This document shows, piece by piece, positions 18,069 to 26,764 of a stretch of DNA of 64,000 nt (its first letter is position 1; every line of letters begins with the position of its first letter). This stretch comes from an uncultured Pseudomonadales bacterium (GTDB lineage Bacteria; Pseudomonadota; Gammaproteobacteria; Pseudomonadales; Azotimanducaceae), in NCBI GenBank assembly GCA_958296165.1, contig OY282447.1, forward strand, positions 1,860,001-1,924,000, written 5' to 3'. The notes under the pieces are model-generated. The model worked only from the letters and a program-made list of their open reading frames with translations. It did not search any database and was not told the origin of the DNA. Position numbers and translations under genes: made by a program.

Positions 18069-19051
18069 GCGATCGAGCGCAACTCGTTCGCCAAGTGGTC
18101 TAGCAGATCGCCGCCGATGTCTGTGCCGAACTGCCGATCCAGTTCGCGAATGCAGGTGGGGCAGGTGACGTTGATCTCGGTGAGGTAGTCGCCGATTACG
18201 TCAATGCCGACGAACTTGAGCCCGCGTTGCCGCAGCTCGCCGCCTACCGCGTTGGCTATGTAGCGGTCGCGCTCGCTCAAGGGCTGCCCGACTCCGCTGC
18301 CGCCGGCGGCGAGATTGCCGCGCAACTCGCCCTGCATGGGGATGCGCGCCAGAGCGTAGGGTACGGGTTCGCCGTCGATGAGCAGAATGCGTTTGTCGCC
18401 CTGGGCGATTTCCGGGATGAACTTCTGCGCCATCACGGGGCGGCGACCATTGTCGGTGAGCGTCTCGACGATCACGCGCAGATTCGGATCGCGCCGGCCG
18501 GCGCGGAAGATGCTCATGCCACCCATGCCGTCGAGCTTCTTGAACACCACGTCGCTGTGCTCGGCGTGGAAATCGAGCAGCAAGTCCTGCCGGGCGGCGA
18601 CGATCAGCGGCGGCGTACACTGTGGAAAGCGGGTGGCGTAGAACTTCTCGTTGCAGTCGCGCAGGCTCCGGGGCGCATTCACCACGAACGCTCCTTCATG
18701 CACGGCCCGTTGCAATAGATAGGTGGCGTAGACGTACTCCATGTCGAACGGCGGGTCCTTGCGCATCATCACGATGTCTACTTCGGCCAGCGGCAGCCGG
18801 GTTTCCGGGCCCAGCCGGTAGTAGTCGCCATCGTCGATGGCGTCTAGGTTCTCAACGGCCGTCGGCGAGAGCGCCATATCCCGCGACCAACCCATCACGC
18901 GCCCATGCTGCAAAGCCAGATCGCGCACGCCCAGCACGCTGATCCGCCAGCTGCGCTGCTGCGCCGCCCGGATCATCGCCAGGGTCGAATCTTTGTTGAC
19001 GTTGAACGCGGCGATGGGGTCCATCACGAACGCGATGTGGCAGTCGGCCAT
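18065..19051 (-). CDS. gshB: Glutathione synthetase
   Basis: GshB joins gamma-glutamylcysteine and glycine using ATP. The 328-residue protein starts with CHIAFVMDPIAAFNVNKDST, as is typical, and has MMRKDPPFDMEY, KKLDGMGGMSIFR of the ATP-grasp fold, QKFIPEIAQGDKRIL and the C-terminal IDVIGDYLTEINVTCPT metal and substrate region. ATG at 19051. It heads the gshB-tonB-yqgE-ruvX unit. The intergenic region upstream is interrupted soon after by an IS481 element at 19111, so its promoter must lie in about 60 bases or within the insertion. Confidence 0.96.
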   Translation of the reverse strand: MADCHIAFVMDPIAAFNVNKDSTLAMIRAAQQRSWRISVLGVRDLALQHGRVMGWSRDMALSPTAVENLDAIDDGDYYRLGPETRLPLAEVDIVMMRKDPPFDMEYVYATYLLQRAVHEGAFVVNAPRSLRDCNEKFYATRFPQCTPPLIVAARQDLLLDFHAEHSDVVFKKLDGMGGMSIFRAGRRDPNLRVIVETLTDNGRRPVMAQKFIPEIAQGDKRILLIDGEPVPYALARIPMQGELRGNLAAGGSGVGQPLSERDRYIANAVGGELRQRGLKFVGIDVIGDYLTEINVTCPTCIRELDRQFGTDIGGDLLDHLANELRSIA

Positions 19052-19110
19052 GAATGCACCCTAGCGGAACGGCGTACTCCCGGCAATGCCGTGAACTGGT
19101 TCAGTAGTTA

Positions 19111-20239
19111 TGGCACAGGGGCTAGGCAGCCTCCTGAGCGACAAGGTACTCGTTGGGGGCGAGGTAGTCGAGGGCCGAGTGCGGGCGTTCGTAGTTGTAG
19201 AAGAACTCGTGTTTGAGGAGCTTCCTGGAGACGGCCTTGACGGTGAGGTCGCAGTCGAGGAAGTTCCAGAACTCGATGCGCGCTGTGCGGTTGGCGCGTT
19301 CGACGTGTCCGTTCCACTGCGGTCGCCGCGGCGGCAGGACGCGGAGGTCGATGCCGAGTTCCCTGCAGGCGTCCTCGAACTCGGCCATGAACTCGCTGCC
19401 GCCGTCGACCTGGATGGAGAGCACGGGCACGGGGAAGCACTCGACGAGGGCGTCGAGGAAGCGCTTGGCGTTGAAGGCGGTGGCGCGGGAGAAGACGCGC
19501 GCGACCATGAACCGGCTGACCGGGCAGATGGCGCGGAACTCCTTGATGGTCTGGCCGTCGCGGGAGAAGGTCATGTGGTCGATCTGGACGAGCTGGCCGG
19601 GGCGTTCGGCCTTGTCGCCGTACTTCCAGCGCCGCGCCCAGCCGTCGAACCTGCGGCGGCGCCTGGGCTTGACCCGGCCTTCGCAGATGCTGGCGAGGGG
19701 CACGGCGCCGGCGGCGATGGCGCGCGAGAGGATGCGCCCGACGGTGGACACGCTCAGGCGCAGGCCCTTGCGTTCGAGCATGCGCTGGATCGGCGCCTTG
19801 CCCATGAACGGATGCCTGCGGCGCAGATCCAGGACGGCCTTCACGTCGCTCGGCTTGTACGACCAGCGCCGGACGCGGCGCGGGCGGGTGGACTTCGGCG
19901 CCAGGCCGCGCTGGCCGCTCGCGGCCAGCGCGGCCTTCCACCGACACATCGTGCGGCGGCTGACGCCGATCTCCCTCAGGGCGGCCGGCGCGGCGCAGCC
20001 GGCTCCGCGCAGTTCGTCGTACCGGCGGATCGCCGACAGGCGCTCGCGGGCCTCGGCCGGCAGCTCGGCGTCGTCGACCTTGAAACTGCGGTACGATCGC
20101 GTCCGCATCGATTCGATCTTCATGGTTCGGGTCTCCTTTCAGTGGGTTTTGCGTTCACTGAAGGCTACCCGATCCGGCGTCGGCGGCGGGTCTTCCGTCG
20201 CCGACGCCGCCTCAGCCAATCACGGCCCGGGCTGTGCCA
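19111..20239 (-). mobile_element. IS481-family insertion sequence (about 1.13 kb)
   Basis: The element is bounded by short inverted ends TGGCACAG (19111-19118) and CTGTGCCA (20232-20239) and carries one intact transposase on the minus strand. Flanking target duplications are not obvious. It lies directly beside an ISKra4 element, together forming a 2.6 kb insertion block between gshB and yacG. Confidence 0.8.
19122..20123 (-). CDS. IS481-family transposase, intact
   Basis: This 333-residue protein has an N-terminal helix-turn-helix region (REIGVSRRTMCRWKAAL) and an integrase-core domain. The DDE residues are visible in LVQIDHMTF, SIQVDGGSEF and NGHVERANRT. The C-terminus ends with NYERPHSALDYLAPNEYL, typical of IS481/IS3-like integrases. 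Start ATG at 20123. Unlike the other transposases in the window, its frame is uninterrupted, so this is the only element here that looks capable of supplying active transposase. Confidence 0.93.
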   Translation of the reverse strand: MKIESMRTRSYRSFKVDDAELPAEARERLSAIRRYDELRGAGCAAPAALREIGVSRRTMCRWKAALAASGQRGLAPKSTRPRRVRRWSYKPSDVKAVLDLRRRHPFMGKAPIQRMLERKGLRLSVSTVGRILSRAIAAGAVPLASICEGRVKPRRRRRFDGWARRWKYGDKAERPGQLVQIDHMTFSRDGQTIKEFRAICPVSRFMVARVFSRATAFNAKRFLDALVECFPVPVLSIQVDGGSEFMAEFEDACRELGIDLRVLPPRRPQWNGHVERANRTARIEFWNFLDCDLTVKAVSRKLLKHEFFYNYERPHSALDYLAPNEYLVAQEAA

Positions 20240-20263
20240 AATCTATCTGAGCCGGCACATGCC

Positions 20264-21701
20264 GGGTGTGCGACAAATCGTAGGTCAGCGATCGCTCACC
20301 CGAGGTGATCGCCGATTGGTCGACGATGGGCGTGCGGTTGGCGAAGCGGCTTGGAGAGCCAGGGCGGGCCTCGTACTCTTGGTGTTTTCCAGAGCAGCCA
20401 AGGGCAAGGAGGCCCGCCATGGCGACGAGGACTGTCGACGAGTCGGACGGGAAACGCAAGCGCGAAGAGGAACGGGAGGAGGCGCGCCGGGAAGTGGACG
20501 CGGCGATGGCGAGGCTGGCGCGGGCGGAGCTGGCGTGTTCGGGGACCGGCGCGGAGTCTGCGGCGCTGCTGGATCGCAGGCTGCGGTCTGCGGCGCTGGA
20601 ATCGGCGCGGCGGGGCCTGCGGGCGCAGCTGGCGCCCGCGCGAGCGGCTGCTCGGCATCGAAGGATCGATGACGCCGTCGGCGCGGCGCCTGGCGAGCCT
20701 GGCGGGTTCGGAGGCGAGCTGCGCGAGGGCGGACGGGCTGCTGCGCGAGCTGTCGGAGCTGAACTTCGGCGCGAAGCGCATCGAGCGCGCGACGCGGGCG
20801 GCGGGCGCGGACCTGGAGGCGTGGCGGTCGGCGCATGCGGCGGTTCGCTGGCGGGCGAGGCGTCGAAGCCGGGCCGGAAGCTGTGCTGCGCGCTCGACGG
20901 GACGGGCGTGCCGGCGCTGCCGAAGGAGACCGCCGGGCGCGCCGGCAAGGACGGCGGACGGGCGGGCACGCGCGAGGCGAAGGTGGGCGTCCTGTGGGTG
21001 TCCGAGACGGACGACGAGGGGCGGCCGCGCATGGTCGAGGGCGCGGCGGTGCTGTTCGCCGGCATCGAGAGCGCGGCGGAGACGCCCGGCGAGGAGTCGC
21101 CGTTCGAGCGGCGGCTGCTGCGCGAACTGGCGGCCGCGGGCTGCGCGCCGCAGGACGTGGACGTGTGCGTCGGCGACGGCGCCGAATGGATCCGGCGGCT
21201 GTTCGACGACTGGTTCCCGGACGCCGTCGGGATCGTCGACTCCTGCCACGCCGCGGAATACCTGTGGGCGGCGGCGCGCGCCCGCCACGACGCCGGCGGC
21301 GACCTGGCCGCGGCGTGGGCGAGGAGGCTGTGCGGGATGCCCAGGCGGGCCGCCTCGACGACGTGCTGGCCGACCTGCGGCGGCGGCGGCGACGTCGAGG
21401 AATGCCGCAGGGCGGCCGGCTACCTGGCCGAACGGCGCGACCGGATGCGCTGCGACGCCTACCTCGCGGCCGGCCTGCCGATCGGTTCGGGGATCGTCGA
21501 GGCGGGCTGCAGGAACGTCGTCGGCCGGCGCATGAAATGCGCCGGCATGCGCTGGACCGTCGCCGGCGCCAACCCCGTGCTCTGGCTGCGCTGCGCCTGG
21601 CTCGGCGGCTGGTTCGACCACTACTGGGACGACCGCGTCGCCGAACTCGCCGCGTGAAGGACTCTGTGAGCGATCGCTGACCTACGATCTGTCGCACACC
21701 C
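20264..21701 (+). mobile_element. ISKra4-family insertion sequence, copy 1 (about 1.44 kb)
   Basis: Long inverted ends match over about 35 bases: GGGTGTGCGACA at 20264 extending to the GCGATCGCTCAC region, with the complement ending at 21701. Imperfect flanking repeats GGCACATGCC (20254-20263) and GGCAATGCC (21702-21710) look like a target duplication with one base change in length. The transposase is multiply frameshifted. Confidence 0.85.
20419..21657 (+). pseudogene. ISKra4-family transposase, multiply frameshifted
   Basis: From ATG 20419 (after an AAGGAGG site) the family reading switches frames several times. The N-terminal part is in one frame. LLGIEGSMTPSARRLASLAG and LNFGAKRIERATRAAG are in a second. 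CALDGTGVPALPKE, TREAKVGVLWV and GDGAEWIRRLFDDWFPDAV return to the first. AGRLDDVLADLRR lies in yet another short stretch, before LPIGSGIVEAGCRNVVGRRM closes the gene. The DGTGVP and GSGIVEAGC motifs identify the ISKra4 family. The number of shifts indicates an old, inactive copy. Confidence 0.88.
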
Positions 21702-21778
21702 GGCAATGCCGCAACGCTGCCTTAAGCCGCCGCGACGTAGCATAATGGCGTTTCGCCGAAGCCTAAGCACCCGCGCTG

Positions 21779-21991
21779 ATGTCTGAACCCGTGCGCATAT
21801 TGCCGTGCCCCACTTGTCGCAAGCCAACGCGGTGGACGCCGGCCAACAAGCACCGGCCGTTCTGTTCAGAACGCTGCCGGCTGATCGACTTCGGCGGCTG
21901 GGCGAACGAGAGCCACCGCATTCCCGGCCAGCGGCTTGATGACGTGATGTCGGAAGACTTGGATCGCGACGGCGATGGCCCTGCGCGCTAG
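21779..21991 (+). CDS. yacG: YacG zinc-binding DNA gyrase inhibitor
   Basis: This 70-residue protein has the YacG zinc site, [12 protein letters not shown] followed by [15 protein letters not shown], giving a CxxC-x(n)-CxxxC arrangement. YacG binds the GyrB C-terminal region and inhibits gyrase, as shown for E. coli. An acidic tail follows. ATG at 21779. A possible -10 box CATAAT lies at 21741-21746. The stop codon overlaps the stop of the convergent desaturase gene (shared CTAG), leaving no intergenic terminator. Confidence 0.93.
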   Translation: MSEPVRILPCPTCRKPTRWTPANKHRPFCSERCRLIDFGGWANESHRIPGQRLDDVMSEDLDRDGDGPAR

Positions 21992-23190
21992 GTCGGCGCC
22001 GCAGTGCGCAGCGGCACCGTGTAGCACTTGAGATCGCGCACGAAGTCGCCGAGCACTTGGATGCCGGTGTTCTCGGCTTCCAGGCACCACTCCTTGAACG
22101 CCTTGAGCAGGTCTTCGCGGTTGCCGCCCCGCTTGGCCCACACGGCGTTTAGCTCCAAGCGCTTCTCGTAGATGATCTTCAGCACCGGGCTCGATTCCAA
22201 GATCGCCTTGATGTCACGCCGCTCGTTGTCGCCGACCATGATCTCTTCCCGGCACAACACGTTCTTGGCGCGTCTGAACAGGCGTCTGGCGGAGACGTCG
22301 GCACGGTGCAGTTCCTGCTTGGCCAACGGCGCCACCACGTGCTCCGCATAGCGGGACATCACCCGGAAACGGTCGTTCAGCACGGCCCAAACGGTATCCA
22401 TGTCGATCTGCGCCTTGCCCGGCACATGCGCGACCACCGGGCCGGTGGAGCGCGGCTTCGCCCAGCCAGCCCACGCAAACAGGCGAATCCACATCCAGCC
22501 CACGTCGAACTCCCAGGGCTTCACGGAGAGCTTGGCGGAATTGGGGTAGGTGTGGTGGTTGTTGTGCAGTTCCTCGCCGCCGATGAGGATGCCCCAAGGA
22601 AGCAGGTTCTTGGCGGCGTCGGGCGTCTCGAAATTGCGATAGCCGGTGTGATGGCAGACGCCGTTGATGACGCCAGCGGCGAGGATCGGAATCCACAGCA
22701 TCTGCGTTGCCCAGACGAGGATGCCGGCGCTGCCGAACAGCAGCACATCCACGACGCCCATGATGGCGATGCCAAGGTAGGGATGGGCGATGGCGACCTT
22801 GCGTTCCCACCAGTCGTCCGGCGTGCCTTTGCCGTACTTCTCCAGCGTCTCGGCGGTTCCGCCGGCGCGGTAGTACTCCGTGCCCTTCCAGAAAATCTCC
22901 CGCAGGCCGTGGATTTGCGGGCTGTGCGGATCGTCTTGCGTCTCTGTGGTGGCGTGATGCTTGCGGTGAACGGCGGTCCACTCCTTGGTCATCATGCCCG
23001 TGGTCAGCCACAACCAGACGCGGAAGAAGAGCGCCAGGCCCGGCGCCAGATCCACTGCGCGGTGCGCGGAGTGGCGATGCAGATAGACGGTGACCGCTAC
23101 GATCGTCGCATGCGTGACGATCAAGGTGTACGCCACCGCCGCCCACACCGACGGGCCGATGATCCCGTACCACCAATCCATCATGTCCAA
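21988..23190 (-). CDS. Membrane fatty-acid (acyl-CoA) desaturase
   Basis: This 400-residue integral membrane di-iron desaturase introduces a double bond into acyl chains. All three histidine boxes are present: [13 protein letters not shown] and [12 protein letters not shown], with hydrophobic segments around them. The C-terminal part after about residue 290 ([33 protein letters not shown]) is the extension seen in gammaproteobacterial DesA-like delta-9 desaturases. Start ATG at 23190, with a second in-frame ATG close behind. It is divergent from the 23359 dehydratase across about 170 bases and convergent with yacG. Substrate level (acyl-CoA or phospholipid) is not resolvable by sequence alone. 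Confidence 0.92.
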   Translation of the reverse strand: MDMMDWWYGIIGPSVWAAVAYTLIVTHATIVAVTVYLHRHSAHRAVDLAPGLALFFRVWLWLTTGMMTKEWTAVHRKHHATTETQDDPHSPQIHGLREIFWKGTEYYRAGGTAETLEKYGKGTPDDWWERKVAIAHPYLGIAIMGVVDVLLFGSAGILVWATQMLWIPILAAGVINGVCHHTGYRNFETPDAAKNLLPWGILIGGEELHNNHHTYPNSAKLSVKPWEFDVGWMWIRLFAWAGWAKPRSTGPVVAHVPGKAQIDMDTVWAVLNDRFRVMSRYAEHVVAPLAKQELHRADVSARRLFRRAKNVLCREEIMVGDNERRDIKAILESSPVLKIIYEKRLELNAVWAKRGGNREDLLKAFKEWCLEAENTGIQVLGDFVRDLKCYTVPLRTAAPT

Positions 23191-23358
23191 TGCTTATCCT
23201 CCGTTGCCGTCGGCGATCTCTCGCTTGCGTGGCCAACTTGCGTGGCGGCGAGTCTACGCCAGTTCCGCCAACACCTTGCGGGAAAACTAACACTTTTTTC
23301 GCCGAATGCTATGCTGCGCTGCAACGAGAAAAGTCGCGCACCAAGCAAGCCGAGCACC

Positions 23359-23850
23359 ATGACCGACCTCACCTACGTCACGCCGGAAATGCGCGCCGCC
23401 CAAGGCGCGTGGGGCGAAGCGCGCACGGCGCCGCCAATCACCGCGACCGACATTCGCCGCTGGGCGATGGCAACCTACTATCCCAACCGGCCGCCGCGCA
23501 TCTATTGGGATGCGGAGTACGCCGCCGCCACGCGCTGGGGCGGCATCATCGCGCCGCCGGACTTCAACCCCTTCGCGTGGCCGGTCGAACGCCCGCGCGG
23601 CGGCTCGCCCGGTCTGGCAGGGCGGCGTCCGGACGGCAAACCGCTCACCGGCATGAACGGCGGCCAAACAGACACTTACGGTGCGCCGATGCGCCCCGGC
23701 GACGTGATCTCCGCGCGCAGTCGCTTGGTGGACTGGTGGGAACGCGAGGGGCGCTTGGGGCACACGCTCTACGTGCGCTCGGAAATCGAGTGGCGCAACC
23801 AAGACGACGCATTGGTGAAGACTCGGTTGTCCATCGGCATTCGCTATTGA
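23359..23850 (+). CDS. FAS1-like/MaoC N-terminal dehydratase subunit
   Basis: This 163-residue hot-dog protein begins MTDLTYVTPEMRAAQGAWGEA and resembles the FAS1-like dehydratase domain that pairs with a MaoC domain. Conserved segments include DIRRWAMATYYPNRPPRIYWD and PMRPGDVISARSRLVDWWE. ATG at 23359. The MaoC partner follows 29 bases downstream, and together they correspond to the two halves of the fused protein at 965-2077. They probably form a heteromeric enoyl-CoA hydratase for a bulky or unusual acyl-CoA, as known for sterol side-chain hydratases; that substrate is an inference. Confidence 0.85.
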   Translation: MTDLTYVTPEMRAAQGAWGEARTAPPITATDIRRWAMATYYPNRPPRIYWDAEYAAATRWGGIIAPPDFNPFAWPVERPRGGSPGLAGRRPDGKPLTGMNGGQTDTYGAPMRPGDVISARSRLVDWWEREGRLGHTLYVRSEIEWRNQDDALVKTRLSIGIRY

Positions 23851-23879
23851 GCCTTAGGGCCAAAGACAGGAGGAAGACA

Positions 23880-24299
23880 ATGAGCGCTGCATTCGACGAC
23901 GTACATGTAGGCGACAAGCTGCCGGCGTGGTCGCGCCAGACCAGCTTCGCGGAATGGAATCGCTACGCCGCAGTGAACGAGGAGTTCGTGCCGTTCCACA
24001 TGGACGACGAAGCCGGTCGCCGCGCTGGCAACGAACAAGGCGCGTTTGGCATGGGCAACCTGCGCTACGCCTACATCGTGAACGCGCTGCACGATTGGAT
24101 CGGCGACGAAGGCATCGTGCGCGAGGTGGGCTGCCAATACCGCGCCATCAACCAGAAGGACGACGTGCTCACCGTGATCGGCGAAGTAACGGAGAAGGCC
24201 GTCGAAGGTGGCGAAAACCGCGTCCGCCTAGACATCAACGTCGTCAACCAACAAGGCGGGGCGACCTGCCCGGGCCACGCGGTGGTGGTGCTGCCGTAA
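23880..24299 (+). CDS. MaoC-like dehydratase subunit
   Basis: This 139-residue hot-dog protein is the probable catalytic partner of the preceding gene. FDDVHVGDKLPAWSRQTSFAEWNRYAAVNEEFVPFHMDDE matches the MaoC-type hydratase entry where a D/H pair normally catalyses; here the FVPFHMDDE stretch supplies histidine and acidic residues. A textbook AGGAGGAA site precedes ATG 23880. The next gene, an amidohydrolase, starts nine bases after the stop, indicating an operon of four (dehydratase subunits, amidohydrolase, hydrolase). Confidence 0.85.
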   Translation: MSAAFDDVHVGDKLPAWSRQTSFAEWNRYAAVNEEFVPFHMDDEAGRRAGNEQGAFGMGNLRYAYIVNALHDWIGDEGIVREVGCQYRAINQKDDVLTVIGEVTEKAVEGGENRVRLDINVVNQQGGATCPGHAVVVLP

Positions 24300-24308
24300 G
24301 TTCGGGCG

Positions 24309-25478
24309 ATGAGCTACGCCGCCAGTGCCGCCCCTTCGGTAGAGGAGATTTACGACTCCGACAGCCATCTGATGGAGCTGCCGGATTTCCTCGTGCGCAA
24401 TGCCGAGCGCGGCGTTCGCGGACGCCTGCCGAGCCTCGCCGACATTCGCTTGGCGGACGTCGGCGAAAAGATGCGTTCGTTCCAAGGAGCTGGCGGCCAC
24501 GCGCCGGAGACGGTCGCGGAACTCGCGGCGCTCGGCGACCGAATCACGCGCGGGCCCAAGTGGCATGATGCGTTGGGCGCGTTCAACGGCCAAGAGCGCG
24601 GCCTTGCGCTCGATTTGCTCGGCTTCCGTCGCCAAGTGGTGTTCTCGTCCTTCTGCGCGACCAAGATATTCACCGCGCCGGACGACGTCCGCTACGCCGC
24701 TGCGGCAGCGCACAATCGCTCGATGGCCGAGTTCTGCGCTGGCGATCCACGCTTGATCGGCGTGGCGCTGGTGCCGCTCGACGATCCGCGCCTGGCTCTC
24801 GCCGCCATCGACGAAGCGCTGCAGCTTGGCCTCGGCGCCGTGTGGATTCCTTCGCACGCGCCGGGCGGTCGTTCGCCCGGCCATCCGGCCCACGACGCGA
24901 TCTGGCGGCGGCTGGAGGAAACGCACACGCCGTTTCTGCTGCACGTGGGCAGCTCCAGCCTCGCCATCGCGGACGAGTGGATGAACGACGGGCGTTCGCG
25001 CCAGAGCGCTCGCGGAGGTGCGGAAGTGATTGGCTCGAAGGACCTCACCGCCATCTTCCATTCCGCGCAACGCTTCATCTCCGTATTGGTGCTGGATGGC
25101 GTCTTGGAGAGATTTCGCCGCCTCAAGGGCGGCGTCATCGAACTCGGCGCCGGCTGGGTTCCAGATACGATCCGCCGCTTGGATCACGCCGTGGATATTT
25201 GGGCGCGTTCGGAACCGCATCTGGGCGAGTTCACGCGCAAGCCTTCCGAACAGGCGCGTGAACAGCTGCGCTTCACGCCCTATCCGTTCGAGGATGTGGG
25301 CGCGTTCATCCGCGAGTCGGCGCCGCAGCTGTACCTGTTTTCGTCCGACTACCCTCATGCGGAAGGCGGGCGCGATCCCGTCGGCCGGTTTTCGCGTTCC
25401 TTGGCCCAGGCGTGCGCTGCGGATCGCAACCGCTTTTTCGCCGACAACTTCAACGATCTGTACGCCGACACGCCGTGA
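24309..25478 (+). CDS. Amidohydrolase-2 family metal-dependent hydrolase
   Basis: This 389-residue TIM-barrel protein belongs to the amidohydrolase-2 family, whose members include decarboxylases and ring-cleavage-product hydrolases. The N-terminal metal motif is altered from HxH-like forms to YDSDSHLMELP. Later conserved parts are PLDDPRLALAAIDEAL, HVGSSS and LFSSDYPHAEGGRDPV, the last carrying the family's C-terminal aspartate. ATG at 24309. The stop overlaps the GTG of the downstream hydrolase as GTGA. Context with dehydratases points to catabolism of an aromatic or cyclic compound, without a specific substrate. Confidence 0.9.
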   Translation: MSYAASAAPSVEEIYDSDSHLMELPDFLVRNAERGVRGRLPSLADIRLADVGEKMRSFQGAGGHAPETVAELAALGDRITRGPKWHDALGAFNGQERGLALDLLGFRRQVVFSSFCATKIFTAPDDVRYAAAAAHNRSMAEFCAGDPRLIGVALVPLDDPRLALAAIDEALQLGLGAVWIPSHAPGGRSPGHPAHDAIWRRLEETHTPFLLHVGSSSLAIADEWMNDGRSRQSARGGAEVIGSKDLTAIFHSAQRFISVLVLDGVLERFRRLKGGVIELGAGWVPDTIRRLDHAVDIWARSEPHLGEFTRKPSEQAREQLRFTPYPFEDVGAFIRESAPQLYLFSSDYPHAEGGRDPVGRFSRSLAQACAADRNRFFADNFNDLYADTP

Positions 25479-26308
25479 CGCTCGCCGACATCGCGCAAGT
25501 CGGCGTGCGGCTGGGCATCAGCTTGGCGGGCATCTATCTGCTGCTGTGCGTATTGCTGTGGATCCTGCAAGACAAGCTGATCTTCCATCCGCGCCCTGTC
25601 GCCGCCGAGCCTAGGCATCCTGCCGCTGCGGCGGTGGAGCTCGCGCGCCCGGATGCGGTGTTGCGCGGCTGGACTGTCAACGCAGATTCCACCGGCCCGT
25701 TGATCGTCTACTTCGGCGGCAATGCGGAGGAAGTGTCCGGCCACATCGCCGGCTTTGCCGAGCGCGACGCGACGACCGTGCTGTTCAACTACCGCGGCTT
25801 CGGTACGAGCGACGGCAAACCGTCGGAAGCGGTCCTGGTGCCGGATGCCGTGGCCATCATCGAGTGGGCGAAGGCGCGTTTCCCGAACCGACCGCTGGTG
25901 CTGTTCGGCTTGAGCCTAGGTTCCGGCATTGCCACTTTGGCTGCGCCGGACGTGCAGCCGGACGCGGCGATCCTGGTAAGCCCTTACCGCAGCGTGGAGC
26001 ACATCGCGCTGGCGACGTACCCGATCTTCCCGATCCGCTGGATGCTCAAGCATCCCTTCCGCGCCTTCACCGCAGTGGCCCACATGCCGCAAACGTTGGT
26101 GTTCGCCGCGCCGAACGACCGAGTGATCAAGTTCGCCGAGACCGAAGCGCAGCTGCGCAACTTCGGCACCAAGGCCGAACTACGCACTTTTGCCATCGAC
26201 CACGGCCAATTCCTGGCCCACCAGCCGGTGTGGGAGGCGGTGGATGCGTTTCTGGCAGGCGTGCCGGCTCGCGCAGCCGAAGTCGCGGAGTGGAGTGAAG
26301 ACGAGTAG
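25475..26308 (+). CDS. Alpha/beta hydrolase with N-terminal membrane anchor
   Basis: This 277-residue protein has one hydrophobic N-terminal segment (VRLGISLAGIYLLLCVLLWI) followed by an alpha/beta-hydrolase domain. The nucleophile elbow is GLSLGSGIA, the oxyanion region is YFGGNAEE and FNYRGFGTSDG, and the histidine is in IDHGQFL. It belongs to the membrane-anchored serine-hydrolase group related to YqkD/ABHD13-type proteins. GTG at 25475 overlaps the amidohydrolase stop. A short tandem repeat covers its last codons and stop. Role is unknown; esterase or thioesterase are possible. Confidence 0.88.
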   Translation: MTLADIAQVGVRLGISLAGIYLLLCVLLWILQDKLIFHPRPVAAEPRHPAAAAVELARPDAVLRGWTVNADSTGPLIVYFGGNAEEVSGHIAGFAERDATTVLFNYRGFGTSDGKPSEAVLVPDAVAIIEWAKARFPNRPLVLFGLSLGSGIATLAAPDVQPDAAILVSPYRSVEHIALATYPIFPIRWMLKHPFRAFTAVAHMPQTLVFAAPNDRVIKFAETEAQLRNFGTKAELRTFAIDHGQFLAHQPVWEAVDAFLAGVPARAAEVAEWSEDE

Positions 26309-26328
26309 TGAAGTGAAGACGAGTAGAG
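26293..26328. repeat. 18-bp tandem duplication across a stop codon
   Basis: AGTGAAGACGAGTAGTGA is followed directly by AGTGAAGACGAGTAGAGA, differing at one base. The first unit contains the stop codon of the membrane-anchored hydrolase. It looks like recent slippage in the gap before the next gene. Confidence 0.85.
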
Positions 26329-26339
26329 AGGAATAAAGA

Positions 26340-26723
26340 GTGGCCAAGTGCGTCGATCTCGTGCCCATGCTGATCTGTCAAGACGTGCCGGCGCAGATAC
26401 GCTTCTACGTCGAGGTGCTGGGGTTTGCAGTGCAGGGGCAGGACGACAGCATAGGCGGCAGCGGTTTCGCCACGGTTCGCAACGGCCCGGCGCGGTTGAT
26501 GCTTGCCAGCCCAACCTATGTGCCGCGAGCGCCGCAAGTGGACGGCAAGTATCCGCAGTCCAATTACTACTTCTACGTCGACGATGCCGACGGGCTCCGC
26601 GCTCAGGTCGTCGCTGCCGGTTGGCCAGCCACGGAATGTGTGGATCGCTTCTACGGCCTGCGCGAGTTCGAGGTAGTAGACCCGGAAGGCCACGTGTTGT
26701 TGTTCGGCCAACATGGCGGGTAG
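26340..26723 (+). CDS. VOC-superfamily protein (glyoxalase/dioxygenase-like)
   Basis: This 127-residue protein shows the vicinal-oxygen-chelate fold, with a beta-alpha-beta-beta-beta module starting DLVPMLICQDVPAQIRFYVEVLGF and ending EFEVVDPEGHVLLFGQ. The glutamate in the last strand (REFEVVDPEGH) is the usual C-terminal metal ligand; the first ligand is less clear. Start GTG at 26340. It follows the hydrolase by about 30 bases and could be the last gene of the same operon. Function within the family (glyoxalase, antibiotic-binding or dioxygenase) cannot be assigned. Confidence 0.88.
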   Translation: MAKCVDLVPMLICQDVPAQIRFYVEVLGFAVQGQDDSIGGSGFATVRNGPARLMLASPTYVPRAPQVDGKYPQSNYYFYVDDADGLRAQVVAAGWPATECVDRFYGLREFEVVDPEGHVLLFGQHGG

Positions 26724-26764
26724 GCGTTGACCGGCCTGGATCATCCCGTTCCCAAACTGTGCCC

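Noticed and set aside
19110-20672. + strand open frame opposite the IS481 transposase
   Set aside because: It is the shadow of the transposase, which has clear DDE motifs on the minus strand.
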